Source: Streptococcus parauberis NCFD 2020
Lineage (GTDB): Bacteria; Bacillota; Bacilli; Lactobacillales; Streptococcaceae
Direction: 5' to 3'
Length of the DNA: 64,000 nucleotides
Assembly: GCF_000187935.1 (NCBI RefSeq)
Contig: NZ_AEUT02000001.1
Location: 1,826,001 to 1,890,000, forward strand
Below the pieces are notes generated by a model that had not been told where the DNA came from, searched no databases, and worked only from the letters and a program-made list of their open reading frames with translations. Of the stretch, positions 46,270 to 55,322 are shown in pieces; the stretch's first letter is position 1; each line of letters begins with the position of its first letter. Position numbers and translations under genes: made by a program.

Positions 46270-46337
46270 CCATGCATAAGTATGCATGGATAATTAAACT
46301 TTCTATTTATTATAACCATGTTTCAAGGAATAATCAA
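46270..46337 (-). promoter_or_regulatory. Promoter and leader hairpin of the PRD regulator gene
   Basis: Minus strand: TTGATT at 46337-46332, 17-base spacer, TATAAT at 46314-46309. The perfect inverted repeat CCATGCAT-AAGT-ATGCATGG (46270-46289) would lie about 13-32 bases into the transcript and can act as operator or RNA hairpin. The leader to the ATG is about 94 bases. Confidence 0.65.
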
Positions 46338-46465
46338 TAAAGCGTTTTCGCATTTCCTGGCAAAAAAAGAAATCGACACCGTGCAAAAATAGAGAAAAAC
46401 ATACTTGGAAAAAGCCTTAATTATCGTTTGCCAACAAGTGTTTATTTAAAAACGATATTTTTTTA

Positions 46466-46493
46466 TTGATAATCGATAAAAATGTGCTATACT
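46466..46493 (+). promoter_or_regulatory. Promoter of the DUF2975/YozG pair
   Basis: TTGATA at 46466-46471, 16-base spacer, TATACT at 46488-46493, 28 bases before the ATG at 46521. The rest of 46338-46465 shows no gene. Confidence 0.6.
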
Positions 46494-46520
46494 GAAGTCA
46501 CGAAATAAGGAGATAAATTT

Positions 46521-46988
46521 ATGAAACCCCAAAATTACGAAGATTTTAGTATTGTCTTAACCAAAATTTGTTTGATTTCCCTTTTCATTGGCGCCGTCGG
46601 TTTGCTATCAACAGGAACTTGGGTGGTCGATTAAGCCATTATTTACCCTTCGCCCTTCCTCCACGGCTCTGCCCGCTACCTGAGTATGTTAGTCATCGGT
46701 TATAGCATTGGCTTTATGTCTCTGATTTTTCTCTATCACCTTTACAGCTTGGTTAGTCGCATTGGCAAGGAGCAAATTTTCATTGAGAAAAATGTCCGTT
46801 GCCTGCAAATTCTTGGTTGGGAAGCTGCAGCCATTACCCTCTTATCATTTCTAATGGGGGTCACTTGCTACATTCCCATGTTACTGATTACGGCCTCTGG
46901 CTTGGCGCTCACCTTGGTTATCCGCGTCATCCGTAATGCCTTCGGAAAAGCCGTTCAGTTACAAGACACTGTCGATTTCACCATTTAA
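46521..46988 (+). pseudogene. DUF2975 membrane protein with premature stop
   Basis: AAGGAG precedes the ATG at 46521. The frame reads MKPQNYEDFSIVLTKIC, one membrane helix, then TAA at 46632-46634. The same frame then continues without a shift to 46988, through three more helices and the typical VRCLQILGWEA stretch. The full 156-codon length matches the four-helix DUF2975 family. A single nonsense change has therefore split the gene. The part from 46686 has an ATG but no good ribosome site. Confidence 0.75.
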
Positions 46989-47000
46989 GAAAGGGGACCT

Positions 47001-47246
47001 ATGATACGTATAAACTTAGATCTGGTCATGGCCCAGAAACACATCAGCGCCGGTCGCCTTGCGGAATTGATCGAGCTAACACCTGCCAATTTATCCATTT
47101 TGAAAAACAATAAGGCCAAGGCGATCCGCTTCTCAACCTTAAATGCCCTCTGCCGCGAGTTGGATTGTCAGCCAGGTGATATTTTGGGCCTTCCAACTCT
47201 CCTACCTCCTCTTGGATCTTTAGATAAGCTAGTTAGACTGGATTGA
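47001..47246 (+). CDS. YozG-like XRE-family transcriptional regulator
   Basis: 81 residues, almost entirely one Cro/C1-type HTH (RLAELIELTPANLSILKNN, FSTLNALCRELDCQPGDIL). Small regulators of this kind are usually paired with a DUF2975 membrane protein, as here, 12 bases downstream. AAAGGGG ribosome site. The pair is thought to link a membrane signal to gene control; with the partner broken, the regulator may act alone. Confidence 0.85.
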   Translation: MIRINLDLVMAQKHISAGRLAELIELTPANLSILKNNKAKAIRFSTLNALCRELDCQPGDILGLPTLLPPLGSLDKLVRLD

Positions 47247-47292
47247 TATTTTTTAACCCCATCATTACCTGATAAGTAGATTCAAGCCATAT

Positions 47293-47400
47293 TTATTTAC
47301 TATTCTGGTGTTCTCCACTATTACGACTTAAATAATCTTCGACAACTTTTACTTTAAAATCATAGGAATATCGTTGAAAGTGACTACCGTTTTTGACCAT
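47293..47400 (-). pseudogene. IS transposase OrfA fragment
   Basis: 35 codons on the minus strand reading MVKNGSHFQRYSYDFKVKVV, then EDYLSRNSGEHQNSK and a stop. The YDFKVKVVEDYL segment is the typical start of IS3-type OrfA helix-turn-helix proteins. It lies about 95 bp left of attachment site B and may mark a deletion of the right end of the older island. Confidence 0.5.
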
Positions 47401-47493
47401 GTAAAGAGGTTCTTTTCCATCATCTTGTTTTTTTGATATCAAGAAACATAAGTAATTTTAAGTAACTTTTATCGTTAACTCAGCAAAGAAAAG

Positions 47494-47656
47494 AAAAAAG
47501 ACAAGGTCAATAAACCTTGTCTTTATAAGTATACCGGCGGCCGGGGTCGAACCGGCACGTCCGTGAGGACACTGGATTTTGAGTGCTACCAAGCACTTTT
47601 TAAAGATACCAAACCTTGATTTAACAAGGTTTGAGTTTTGGAAATCAACTTAAAAA
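47494..47656. repeat. tRNA-Leu attachment site B (left end of the 15.9-kb element)
   Basis: 47494-47584 repeats 63432-63522 with one mismatch (47510/63448). It holds the tRNA terminator hairpin and the 3' part of tRNA-Leu(CAA) up to TTTTGAGT. From 47585 the sequence departs from the tRNA and matches 72 bases of the element end also seen after site A. That end carries two hairpins, GTGCT-acca-AGCAC followed by T5, and AAACCTTG / CAAGGTTT. Only the 3' part of a tRNA is present, so it is an att site. 47657-47904 shows no gene. Confidence 0.9.
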
Positions 47657-47904
47657 ACAAGTATTTTTTAGATTTTAGTGATTTTGGAGTGACAAATTTA
47701 TTCGATAAATTTAAGTAATCAATTTCATTAAAAATACACCACAACCGTTTGATTTTATCCTAATAGTAGTAGTATTAATGATACTACAATTTTTAGTTTG
47801 AGGTAATTGATATATTCACTATTCTTAGTACTCAAAAACTAACTAATAATCTTTAATTTGTAATTTCAGAATTTTTTATGATGTAAAATTTTCACGCTTA
47901 AAAT

Positions 47905-50085
47905 TTACTTATTCTTTCTTTGTCTCCTTATAACAAATACTAAAATTGAAATACCTAGTAAAGATAATATTATTGTACTTTTTTCACCTGTAGATGGTAA
48001 TAACGCTTTAATTTTTGAAACTACTCTATTGTAAGGTGATTTCACAATTTTTGTTGGTTTATGATTAGAAGGCATTTTGGGTGTATAGGTGTTTTCAAAG
48101 CTTGTATCCTCATTCTCATATGTGACCTTAGCTTCCAGTTTTCCTTCATCGTCTTCAATAACTGTTACAGTTACAGTTATTGGAGTTGTATCATAAGTAA
48201 TACCTGAAAGTTCTGTATTGGTTTCTTCAATGATATACTTATATGTTCCTGCTTTATCATAACTAATACTTGAGAAGTTTACGGAACCATCTGCTCCATT
48301 TTTAACTGTTTCCACTTTGTTGCCATCTTCACCACTTAAAGTAAATTCAAACTCACCCGATTTTAACTCTCGACCAGTTAGATTTTTTGTCACTGAAATT
48401 TTTGCTTGGGTACTTGTCGGTGTATAGGTGTTTGTTATATTTAATCCCGTAGGATCGTAAGAAACACGGTATCCTTTTGGAACATTAATCTCTTTGACAG
48501 TATACATAATTAAATCACTATTTTCATCATACTTAGGTAAATTTTCGAAACTATATGTATTGTCAGAATTAATTGAAGTTATTTTTCCTTCAACTGCAAC
48601 GTCATTAGCATAGAGTTGCACTTGCAGGGTAGCGGGGCGGTTCTTTTTATTATCATTAACCCAAATTTTTGTTCCCTTCACAGAAATAGTTGAGGTATAC
48701 TTGTTAGTAAATTCCGTTGTAGAGCCATAACTTGTTGCTCCCATGTAGACTCCATTTGCCTCTTTAGTAACTGTTACGGTTACTATAACCTCATTTGTAT
48801 CATAGGTAAATCCCGGCTCCCTATCTTCAGGTGCTGGAATAACCTCTTTTATAATATAGTTGTATGTTCCAACCTGAGAATATTTAATAGCATCAAAAAT
48901 TATTGTTCCATCAGCATTGTTTCCTTTAGTTTGAATTGGCTTAGATAAATCATCTTTATTATATAATTCAAAATGGAATTGATTTTCTGTGAGAACTGCA
49001 TCTTTACCGATTAAATTTTTCTTAGTTTTTAATATTACATTTTCTGATTTACTTGAGGAGGCGTTCCCTGAACCACTCTCATCATTATAATTGGCATTTT
49101 TTGAAACAGTAGAAATATTTGATCCTGAAACACTTATTGTATTATCAAATGATTTCATTTCTCCAGACGTACTTCGATCAATTTTACTTGAATATCTTAT
49201 ATAATATGCATTTCCATAGTCTTTTCCGTTTATATTAGAAATATAACCCACTGAATCCGTAAAAGTCATCTGAGTCTTCTCTGAGTTAAAAATGACTTCA
49301 CTTGCGTGATTCCCTATTACAGTTCTGGATTTTGCCTCTGTTTCATTATCAATTGGATCATCAGCTTTTATTTCAAGTCTATCTAATTTTAGGGATCCAT
49401 CAATAAATGTTTGGTGTTGCCCTAAAGTATCTGAAATTACCATGTTTGTTATGGGTTTTTGTCCCGCATTAACAATAGCTACCCAATGAATTATATCAGG
49501 ATCTACGTTATCTTTATAAGAATATTTTAGAATATTTTGATCTATACCAACTCCTGTACCCGGCTGGTAGGTAAATGCTATTGGAGTACCCCCAATTGTA
49601 GTATTAACTTTTTCCCCAGTAGTTAAAACGTTTTCATTTGCTACCAACTCAAAATTTAAATTCATCTTTTTATTTTCAGGAACTTTTGAAAACTGATCGG
49701 TAAATACAACACTCACACTATTTGGCTGAGTAGAAGCATTTACAGTAGCCACCCCCACAACATCGCCACCATCATTTGTGACGTTAAAAGGCGGAATAGC
49801 ACCATAAAATCGTAATTCTTTGGGGATTGTTAAAGTTAAACTGTCACCAGAAAGAATTGTTTGTTCATCTGGAAAATCAAAACTTGAAGTTATAGAAAAC
49901 CTTCTATATGGCTGTACTGTCTCATTAGTTGTTGTAGAATCTAATGGTTTTCCGCCATATATTACACTAGTATTATTTATATAATTCGTTATTTCTGAAG
50001 CATTTACTTGTTGAATGTTTTCCACACTTAATATAGATGTCATAGCCATTAATAGCAATGCAAATAGTTTATAAAAATTTCTCAA
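47905..50085 (-). CDS. LPXTG-anchored pilin-like adhesin with Cna-B/FctA domains
   Basis: 726 residues from a TTG at 50085, which overlaps the upstream TGA as TTGA and has GGGGAGG seven bases before it. Signal peptide about 1-29. An N-terminal adhesin region (about 60-330) resembles collagen/fibrinogen-binding MSCRAMM folds. Then come an FctA-type isopeptide domain (KKNLIGKDAVL... about 345-460), a Cna-B domain (KIWVNDNKKNRPATLQV), and a second FctA domain (VTKNLTGRELKSGEF... about 570-665). LPSTG at 696-700 is followed by a membrane helix and a basic tail. No sortase or other pilin genes are nearby, so a stand-alone adhesin is more likely than a pilus backbone. Confidence 0.9.
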   Translation of the reverse strand: MRNFYKLFALLLMAMTSILSVENIQQVNASEITNYINNTSVIYGGKPLDSTTTNETVQPYRRFSITSSFDFPDEQTILSGDSLTLTIPKELRFYGAIPPFNVTNDGGDVVGVATVNASTQPNSVSVVFTDQFSKVPENKKMNLNFELVANENVLTTGEKVNTTIGGTPIAFTYQPGTGVGIDQNILKYSYKDNVDPDIIHWVAIVNAGQKPITNMVISDTLGQHQTFIDGSLKLDRLEIKADDPIDNETEAKSRTVIGNHASEVIFNSEKTQMTFTDSVGYISNINGKDYGNAYYIRYSSKIDRSTSGEMKSFDNTISVSGSNISTVSKNANYNDESGSGNASSSKSENVILKTKKNLIGKDAVLTENQFHFELYNKDDLSKPIQTKGNNADGTIIFDAIKYSQVGTYNYIIKEVIPAPEDREPGFTYDTNEVIVTVTVTKEANGVYMGATSYGSTTEFTNKYTSTISVKGTKIWVNDNKKNRPATLQVQLYANDVAVEGKITSINSDNTYSFENLPKYDENSDLIMYTVKEINVPKGYRVSYDPTGLNITNTYTPTSTQAKISVTKNLTGRELKSGEFEFTLSGEDGNKVETVKNGADGSVNFSSISYDKAGTYKYIIEETNTELSGITYDTTPITVTVTVIEDDEGKLEAKVTYENEDTSFENTYTPKMPSNHKPTKIVKSPYNRVVSKIKALLPSTGEKSTIILSLLGISILVFVIRRQRKNK

Positions 50086-50636
50086 TTTAAAGCCTCCCCA
50101 ATCTTAATGTGTGCAGTTGCATTATTTATTATTAATAAAATTTCTTCACTAGATTCAGTACAGTAATTTTTTATCCACCTAAAAACTATAGTTTGAATAA
50201 TTGAAACATAGACATCAAATAAATAATCTGTAGGTATCACCATTGATCTATTTAAGTTGACATAAAAACTTTCCTCTGAATAATTTTGAAATGTTGACTT
50301 TATGAATGCATTACTAATTTTATCAATATCTGGGTAATAATTTATTATATTAAAAAATAAATCTTTATTTGAAAATAAATAGTTTAGAACTTTCTTTGAT
50401 GTTCCATTTTCAAAAATCGTATTATCGTTTAAAATTAAATTAATTTCATCTTGCATAAAAATAATTATTTGTAAATGCAAATCATTTGTTGATGAAAAAT
50501 AATTATAAAATGTTCGTCGACTAATTCCACAAATTTCTATAATATCAGTAACTTTAATTTTTCTGTCAAATATTTCTGAAAGTAACTGACTATAAGCGAT
50601 AAATATTTTGTTTTCCATACTTTCCCATTTTTTCAT
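50082..50636 (-). CDS. TetR-like transcriptional regulator
   Basis: 184 residues. The N-terminal HTH VTDIIEICGISRRTFYNYFSS is of TetR type; the C-terminal domain is helical and diverged. Its stop overlaps the adhesin start by four bases (TTGA), so regulator and adhesin are translationally coupled, with the adhesin probably under its control. The ATG at 50636 sits only about two bases from GGAGAG; the ATG at 50618 (MENKIFIAY) is an alternative start. Very AT-rich, like the rest of the cargo. Confidence 0.78.
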   Translation of the reverse strand: MKKWESMENKIFIAYSQLLSEIFDRKIKVTDIIEICGISRRTFYNYFSSTNDLHLQIIIFMQDEINLILNDNTIFENGTSKKVLNYLFSNKDLFFNIINYYPDIDKISNAFIKSTFQNYSEESFYVNLNRSMVIPTDYLFDVYVSIIQTIVFRWIKNYCTESSEEILLIINNATAHIKIGEALN

Positions 50637-50844
50637 CTCTCCAAAACCCTATCCTTTAAAACAATTAATAATTTTTAGAATATTATAACAAAAATAATAT
50701 TTAAAATATGCACAAAATCATCTTATTTGTAAATAGAGTTGAAAAATAGCTGATTAGTAAATTGATAGATATCTCAAAAATATTATTTACTTATTTATAT
50801 TACCACCTAAGAAATAGCTAATTTTATTTTGATATAATCATCAT

Positions 50845-50879
50845 AAAAAAAGACATAGTTCAGAAACTTTGTCTTTTTT
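50845..50879. terminator. Hairpin terminator in the 50637-51068 gap
   Basis: Stem AAAAAGACA / TGTCTTTTT-like with internal mismatches and T-runs. The rest of this 432-base gap, between the ABC ATPase and the TetR gene, is AT-rich without a supported gene. Confidence 0.6.
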
Positions 50880-51068
50880 ATGTATAAAATAATATTCAGT
50901 AATTAGGAAGAAAATAGGTTCTGAGTTTTACTAATTTCGAAATATCTGATTGGATAGTTTAGAATGAAATATCAGAATATTACTTTTTATTAGTCACTAA
51001 AAATCATTAGATAACTGTTTTTTAATAATAGAACAATTTGCTCCTCTAATATCATAGTCCCTCCAATT

Positions 51069-51722
51069 TTAACTAATTTTGACTAATTCTTTGTTTGATA
51101 ATTCATAAACAAAGTCAGCTTGATTTGCTACAGATTGTTCATGTGTCACAATAATTACTAACTTACCTTCATCATGAGCAATAGTTCTAAAAATATTGAC
51201 AATATCATCAGTTGTTTTTTCATCAAGATTACCTGTTGGTTCATCTGCAATAATTATTTCATGGTTTGTTGCTAAAGCTCTAACAATAGCAACTCGTTGT
51301 TGCTGACCCCCTGATAACTTCAAAACAGGTTTGTCAATTAAATCTTTAGCTATTCCAACTTTTTCGAATAATTTTTCAATTGTCTCATCTTGACTTGATT
51401 TTCCTGAAATTTCTAGTGCTGTTTTTACATTTTCACGAGCAGTCATATAGGTTAGTAGATTATATGCTTGAAAGATAGTTGAAACCGAATTTTGTCTATA
51501 TTTGGTTAATCCATTTTTTTCAATAGTTTCATTACCATACATTACACTACCCTCTTTTGGATTATCTAAACCAGATAACAGTGACAATAATGTAGTCTTA
51601 CCACTACCTGATTGACCTAAAATAGCATAAACTTTCCCACTTGTAAATTCAACCGATAAATCTTTAAATAAATAATCTTCTTTATTTGTATACCAATAAC
51701 TTAATTTTTCAGTTTTTAACAA
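51069..51722 (-). CDS. ABC transporter ATPase (MacB/LolD-like)
   Basis: 217 residues. Walker A GQSGSGKTT (about 36-44), Q-loop STIFQAYNLL, signature LKLSGGQQQRVAIVRAL, Walker B IIIADEPTGNLD, switch VTHE. The LTYMTARENV stretch and the pairing with an FtsX-like permease place it in the MacB/LolD group, typical of export or extraction of peptides or of antimicrobial-peptide resistance. It follows the permease gene by 12 bases. Confidence 0.92.
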   Translation of the reverse strand: MLKTEKLSYWYTNKEDYLFKDLSVEFTSGKVYAILGQSGSGKTTLLSLLSGLDNPKEGSVMYGNETIEKNGLTKYRQNSVSTIFQAYNLLTYMTARENVKTALEISGKSSQDETIEKLFEKVGIAKDLIDKPVLKLSGGQQQRVAIVRALATNHEIIIADEPTGNLDEKTTDDIVNIFRTIAHDEGKLVIIVTHEQSVANQADFVYELSNKELVKIS

Positions 51723-51734
51723 TATCTTTTCCTC

Positions 51735-53201
51735 CTAATTCGATGTTAAAATATCTTTGGGTTTCTGTTTTAATATCCCGATACTAGCAAGGCAAGTAGA
51801 AATAAATGAAATAATCAATGACATTCCACCAAGCTTGACAACATCTTGTGCCCCCATTGTAATATCTAAATCTTTTGTTACACCTTTAGGATTTGCTGTA
51901 GAACCCATACTGCCACTATTAATTCCATGACCAGGAGGTGTTCCATGACCAGGAGGTGTTCCTTGCCCAGGGGGTACATTCCCTTGCCTACTATTTGAAC
52001 CTATTGGTTGCGTTTGTTGAGTTGTATTCTTTGAAATTAATTGATTTCCTAAGACATTTCCAACATAGTTACCTGCTAGGCTTGCTAAACTAAGTGATAC
52101 TAATGTTACAATTAGTAATTCAGTGAAAAATTGTGCAATAATTTTAAATCGATTCTCACCCAAACTCATTAGTACACCAATTTCATATCGACGTTCACGA
52201 ATACTTAACATAACAATTAAAGTCAAAATAATGGCTCCTGCAATTGAAACCAACAAGATAATATTTTGGGCAATTGAGGATATATTGTTTAGTGGCTGTA
52301 GCATTTGTTTATACATTTCTTCACTAGAAACTAAAGAGTACTTCTTAGAATTGATTTCTTTCTTCATGTTTTTCAACAAACTATTTAGTTTATCTGGATT
52401 TGAAACTGTATATGTGGCACTATCAATAGTATCTGTACTTCCTTTAAGGCTATTTACAGTCGCAATATTTGTATAGATATTATTCTGTGGATTACTGCTA
52501 CTATTTTGAAGTTGAGCAGAATTTACGCTACTTGATGACTTATAAATACCAATAATTGTCAATTCTTGGGTAACAGTTTTATTATTTACTGTTTTTGTAA
52601 TGCTGAATTTTCCACCAACTTCTAATTTATTTGAATCAGCAAGATCAGATGAAATAATTGCATAATTATTGGCTGTATCTGATGTAATACCAGTTCCTTT
52701 ACTGATTTTATTAGTGGATGATTTAAATTCACTAACTTTTTCAGTATCTGAAACTCCTGTTATGGTAAAATCACCAGATTCCATCTGTGGACCTTTACTA
52801 TCGGATGTACTTGTGTTATTATTTGCTGAAGTTGAGATAGCTTCAACTCCTTTAGAAGCATTTGCAGTTGTTGTGGTAGAAAAGAGATAACTTGATACTA
52901 CGCTATTTTTTGCTAATTTTTTTGCAACTGAAGTTGGAATTGAAATAATCTTACTATTAATTATAGATGATCCGGAACTACTTGGTGGTTTCATTTGTGA
53001 CATCATATAATCTCTATTTAATTGTAATGATATAGTTGAACCTGTTTCCTTCTTAGCATTTTCAACAGCGACACTTGATGCATTTTTTATTGTTATTCCA
53101 GCTAAAACAAATATCAATATTGCAGTGGTAACTAAAGTTAATAGTATTGATCGACCTTTTTTAGCTTTTGTTGCTAACCAAGCTCTCTTTAAAAAATTCA
53201 T
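51735..53201 (-). CDS. FtsX-like ABC permease with extracellular domain
   Basis: 488 residues from the ATG at 53201 (MNFLKRAWLATKAKKG), preceded by GGAGG; the longer reading has no ribosome site. One N-terminal helix, then a large extracytoplasmic Ser/Thr/Asn-rich MacB-type domain (about 45-290), then three helices near 310-335, 360-385 and 455-475. The second loop carries a Gly/Pro-rich repeat (PPGQGTPPGHGTPPGHG), encoded by short direct DNA repeats at about 51930-51975. Partner of the ATPase; substrate unknown, no two-component system beside it. Confidence 0.88.
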   Translation of the reverse strand: MNFLKRAWLATKAKKGRSILLTLVTTAILIFVLAGITIKNASSVAVENAKKETGSTISLQLNRDYMMSQMKPPSSSGSSIINSKIISIPTSVAKKLAKNSVVSSYLFSTTTTANASKGVEAISTSANNNTSTSDSKGPQMESGDFTITGVSDTEKVSEFKSSTNKISKGTGITSDTANNYAIISSDLADSNKLEVGGKFSITKTVNNKTVTQELTIIGIYKSSSSVNSAQLQNSSSNPQNNIYTNIATVNSLKGSTDTIDSATYTVSNPDKLNSLLKNMKKEINSKKYSLVSSEEMYKQMLQPLNNISSIAQNIILLVSIAGAIILTLIVMLSIRERRYEIGVLMSLGENRFKIIAQFFTELLIVTLVSLSLASLAGNYVGNVLGNQLISKNTTQQTQPIGSNSRQGNVPPGQGTPPGHGTPPGHGINSGSMGSTANPKGVTKDLDITMGAQDVVKLGGMSLIISFISTCLASIGILKQKPKDILTSN

Positions 53202-53312
53202 ATTTTTCCTCCAATTTTTTAATTTGATTGAGTTTAACAAGGAAAACTTAATTTTTACTAAATTCATTATTTATCATCGAAAAAAATTAGGATTAAGATT
53301 AAAAATGTAAGT

Positions 53313-53355
53313 AAAAACCTCTCTTTCAGAAGTAAATACTAAAAGAGAGGTTTTT
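53313..53355 (-). terminator. Terminator after the XRE membrane protein gene
   Basis: Stem AAAAACCTCTCTTT / AAAAGAGAGGTTTTT with a 14-base loop; A- and T-runs on both sides allow use in both directions. Confidence 0.85.
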
Positions 53356-53482
53356 ATATTAAATTATTTTAATTCTATTAGATACATTTCTTTCTTCTAT
53401 TTATTTGGCATTAGTCCTCTTTCCAAATAACTATTAACTATCGCATATCAAAATTATTACTTTATGTAGAGACATTTCATTA

Positions 53483-53869
53483 TTAATTTAAGAGCTTTCC
53501 GATTTCTTCTATAAGTGCAAATAATAAACCGCTAAAAGGAAATAATAACCACCAATATGAACGAAATAAGTCTAAAAGTTTATCAAACCGTTCTTCCTTT
53601 TTCTCATCCGCAATATTTTGAAACTCTTCATACTTGAAACTTTCAACACCCCAAGTATCTTCAAAATTTTTCCCAAAGAGTAGAAATTCTGTTGTTACAC
53701 CAAAAACTTCACCAATTTGTTCAATCTTAGCTAAATCAGGTGTTACTTCTCCTCTTTCCCACTTAGATATTGCTTGTCTACTTATAAAAAGTTTCTCCGC
53801 AAGTTCATCTTGAGAAAAATGCTTTTCTTTTCTTAGTTTTACGAGTTGTTGTGAGAAAATTAGCTTCAT
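53483..53869 (-). CDS. XRE-family regulator with C-terminal membrane segment
   Basis: 128 residues. The Cro/C1 HTH occupies residues 5-60 (FSQDELAEKLFISRQAISKWERG). A charged linker and one hydrophobic segment follow near the C-terminus (YWWLLFPFSGLLFALI). HTH plus membrane anchor is common in Firmicutes regulators that sit beside ABC exporters. It may control the adjacent exporter, but no operator was recognised. AAAGGT precedes the ATG. Confidence 0.85.
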   Translation of the reverse strand: MKLIFSQQLVKLRKEKHFSQDELAEKLFISRQAISKWERGEVTPDLAKIEQIGEVFGVTTEFLLFGKNFEDTWGVESFKYEEFQNIADEKKEERFDKLLDLFRSYWWLLFPFSGLLFALIEEIGKLLN

Positions 53870-54002
53870 TTGGTACCTTTCTTTACTACTATCTATGATG
53901 GATAAATAATAACATTTAATGCTTTATTGTTAAAGAACTTAATAATTGCAATGTGAAATTATAAGTAGCAAACCAAAACTATTAATTGCAAACACGAATT
54001 AA

Positions 54003-54449
54003 TTATTTATAAACTACTTCAAATTCTTCACAGACTACTTCCATATCTTCTTGAAAGTCTTGATTAATTTTTTTCAGCTCATTAGTAAAGAATGTTTTAT
54101 GTACCTCTCTCCAATAATCTAGTGATCTATCCCCTTCACCTTCTTTATATGCATGTTCACTACTAACTTGGTTAAATGGAATAACATTTACTTTAGTCGT
54201 TTTTGTGATACAAAGTGGATTATCTTGTGAGTCTAATATTATATTATAATCGTCAACTTTTGGTAAATCCTCTTGTTCAATGCCATAAAAAACATGTGCA
54301 CTTGCTGTTGCCGTTTTCTTTCCCTCAACCACTAATCCACCTAACAAATCTGCATCAAAACCAAATTGCCAAGCATCATAGTGATTATTATTTATGTTTT
54401 TTTCAGACTTAAACTTTTGCCAGTAATCTTCAACTTTACTATTTTCCAC
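54003..54449 (-). CDS. ASCH-domain protein
   Basis: 148 residues. The pattern WQFGFDADLLGGLVVEGKKTATAS, then CITKTTKVNVIPFNQVS and EGEGDRSLDYWREVHKTFF, matches the ASCH (PUA-like) family, with its GKK-T and E-GEGDRSL-W motifs. ASCH proteins are proposed to bind RNA, and some hydrolyse modified nucleosides (YqfB-type amidohydrolases). It starts ten bases after the methyltransferase stop and is probably cotranscribed with it. Confidence 0.88.
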   Translation of the reverse strand: MENSKVEDYWQKFKSEKNINNNHYDAWQFGFDADLLGGLVVEGKKTATASAHVFYGIEQEDLPKVDDYNIILDSQDNPLCITKTTKVNVIPFNQVSSEHAYKEGEGDRSLDYWREVHKTFFTNELKKINQDFQEDMEVVCEEFEVVYK

Positions 54450-54458
54450 AATTCCCTC

Positions 54459-55235
54459 CTATAGCTTAATCGATAGATTAGCTATATAATCTGAGCCAAA
54501 CTGAGTTAAGCGATTTCTACTATCTTTTGATTCATAAAAGTCAATCATAGCAAAGCCATTTTTCAGCTGACCTTGAATTTGTTCTTCTAAAGTATGACTA
54601 AATTCATATCCAAATTCTGGGTCAATTGTTAGTTGACCTTCTTCTTCTAAAAGTCTTGAGTTGAAAGGAAGGCTATATTTTAATAATAATTCCTTCTCAG
54701 GTTGATCCCAAACCTCATCTCCGTCATACATATAAATCCATGGATTCATATATCCAATCATTAATAAACCACCTTTTCTTAAAACACGGTAGGCTTCTGA
54801 ATACATATTATCTAAATTTTCGATATAGACATTTGAAACTGGGCAGAAAATAATATCAAAACTATTATCTTCAAAAGGGAATGGTTTGGTCATATCAGCC
54901 TGTACAGTTTTAATATGTAAATTTTCTCGTTTTGCTACTTCTACGTCTTTAGAGAGCTGAGATTCCGAAAAATCCATAATGGTAGTATCGTAACCATGCA
55001 TAGCAAACATAGGTCCTTGCTGTCCACCACCACAAGCCAATCCTAATAAACGTTTACCTTTGGCTTTTTCAAACCAGCCTAACGGCACTAGTTTCCCAAC
55101 TGTAAGAGCTACTTCAATTGGTTTATCTTTTAATGCTTGTAATTCTTCGTGACTGTATGGAATTGTATATGGGTTACCTTGTCTACTAGAAACCCTATCC
55201 CATCTTTCTTGATTATGATCAATATAAGCTTTCAT
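54459..55235 (-). CDS. Class I SAM-dependent methyltransferase behind a leader peptide
   Basis: 258 residues. SAM motif I is KRLLGLACGGGQQGPMFA near residue 63, followed by TIMDFSESQL, VQADMTKPFPFEDNSFDII and YRVLRKGGLLMIGYM. The CGGGQQGP form is typical of a Firmicutes small-molecule methyltransferase group of unknown substrate. AAGGAG before the ATG lies just past a hairpin that includes the end of a 12-codon leader ORF. Translation may thus be controlled by ribosome stalling, as for some resistance genes. The next gene downstream is the ASCH gene. Confidence 0.85.
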   Translation of the reverse strand: MKAYIDHNQERWDRVSSRQGNPYTIPYSHEELQALKDKPIEVALTVGKLVPLGWFEKAKGKRLLGLACGGGQQGPMFAMHGYDTTIMDFSESQLSKDVEVAKRENLHIKTVQADMTKPFPFEDNSFDIIFCPVSNVYIENLDNMYSEAYRVLRKGGLLMIGYMNPWIYMYDGDEVWDQPEKELLLKYSLPFNSRLLEEEGQLTIDPEFGYEFSHTLEEQIQGQLKNGFAMIDFYESKDSRNRLTQFGSDYIANLSIKL

Positions 55236-55253
55236 TTTTTTCTCCTTGGGAGG

Positions 55254-55292
55254 TTAAACTAAAAGCAAACCTCCAACTTTATTTATTTTCAT
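55254..55292 (-). CDS. 12-residue leader peptide upstream of the methyltransferase
   Basis: The minus strand reads MKINKVGGLLLV and TAA. A full AAAGGAGG ribosome site lies seven bases before the ATG, stronger than needed for chance. The end of the ORF falls inside the inverted repeat GGAGGTT / AACCTCC (55248-55273), whose right arm abuts the methyltransferase ribosome site. The three leucine codons are TTG, CTT and TTA. Function as a translation-attenuation leader is inferred. Confidence 0.6.
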   Translation of the reverse strand: MKINKVGGLLLV

Positions 55293-55322
55293 AATTTTAC
55301 CTCCTTTCGTCAAATTACTATA

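Noticed and set aside
47532..47584. tRNA-like sequence at attachment site B
   Set aside because: Matches the 3' part of tRNA-Leu exactly but continues into element DNA after the anticodon, so it cannot fold as a tRNA.
50845..50879. Possible fourth attachment remnant
   Set aside because: The hairpin resembles the tRNA-Leu terminator at 22 of 26 positions, but no tRNA sequence follows; such terminators are common, so I keep it as a plain terminator.
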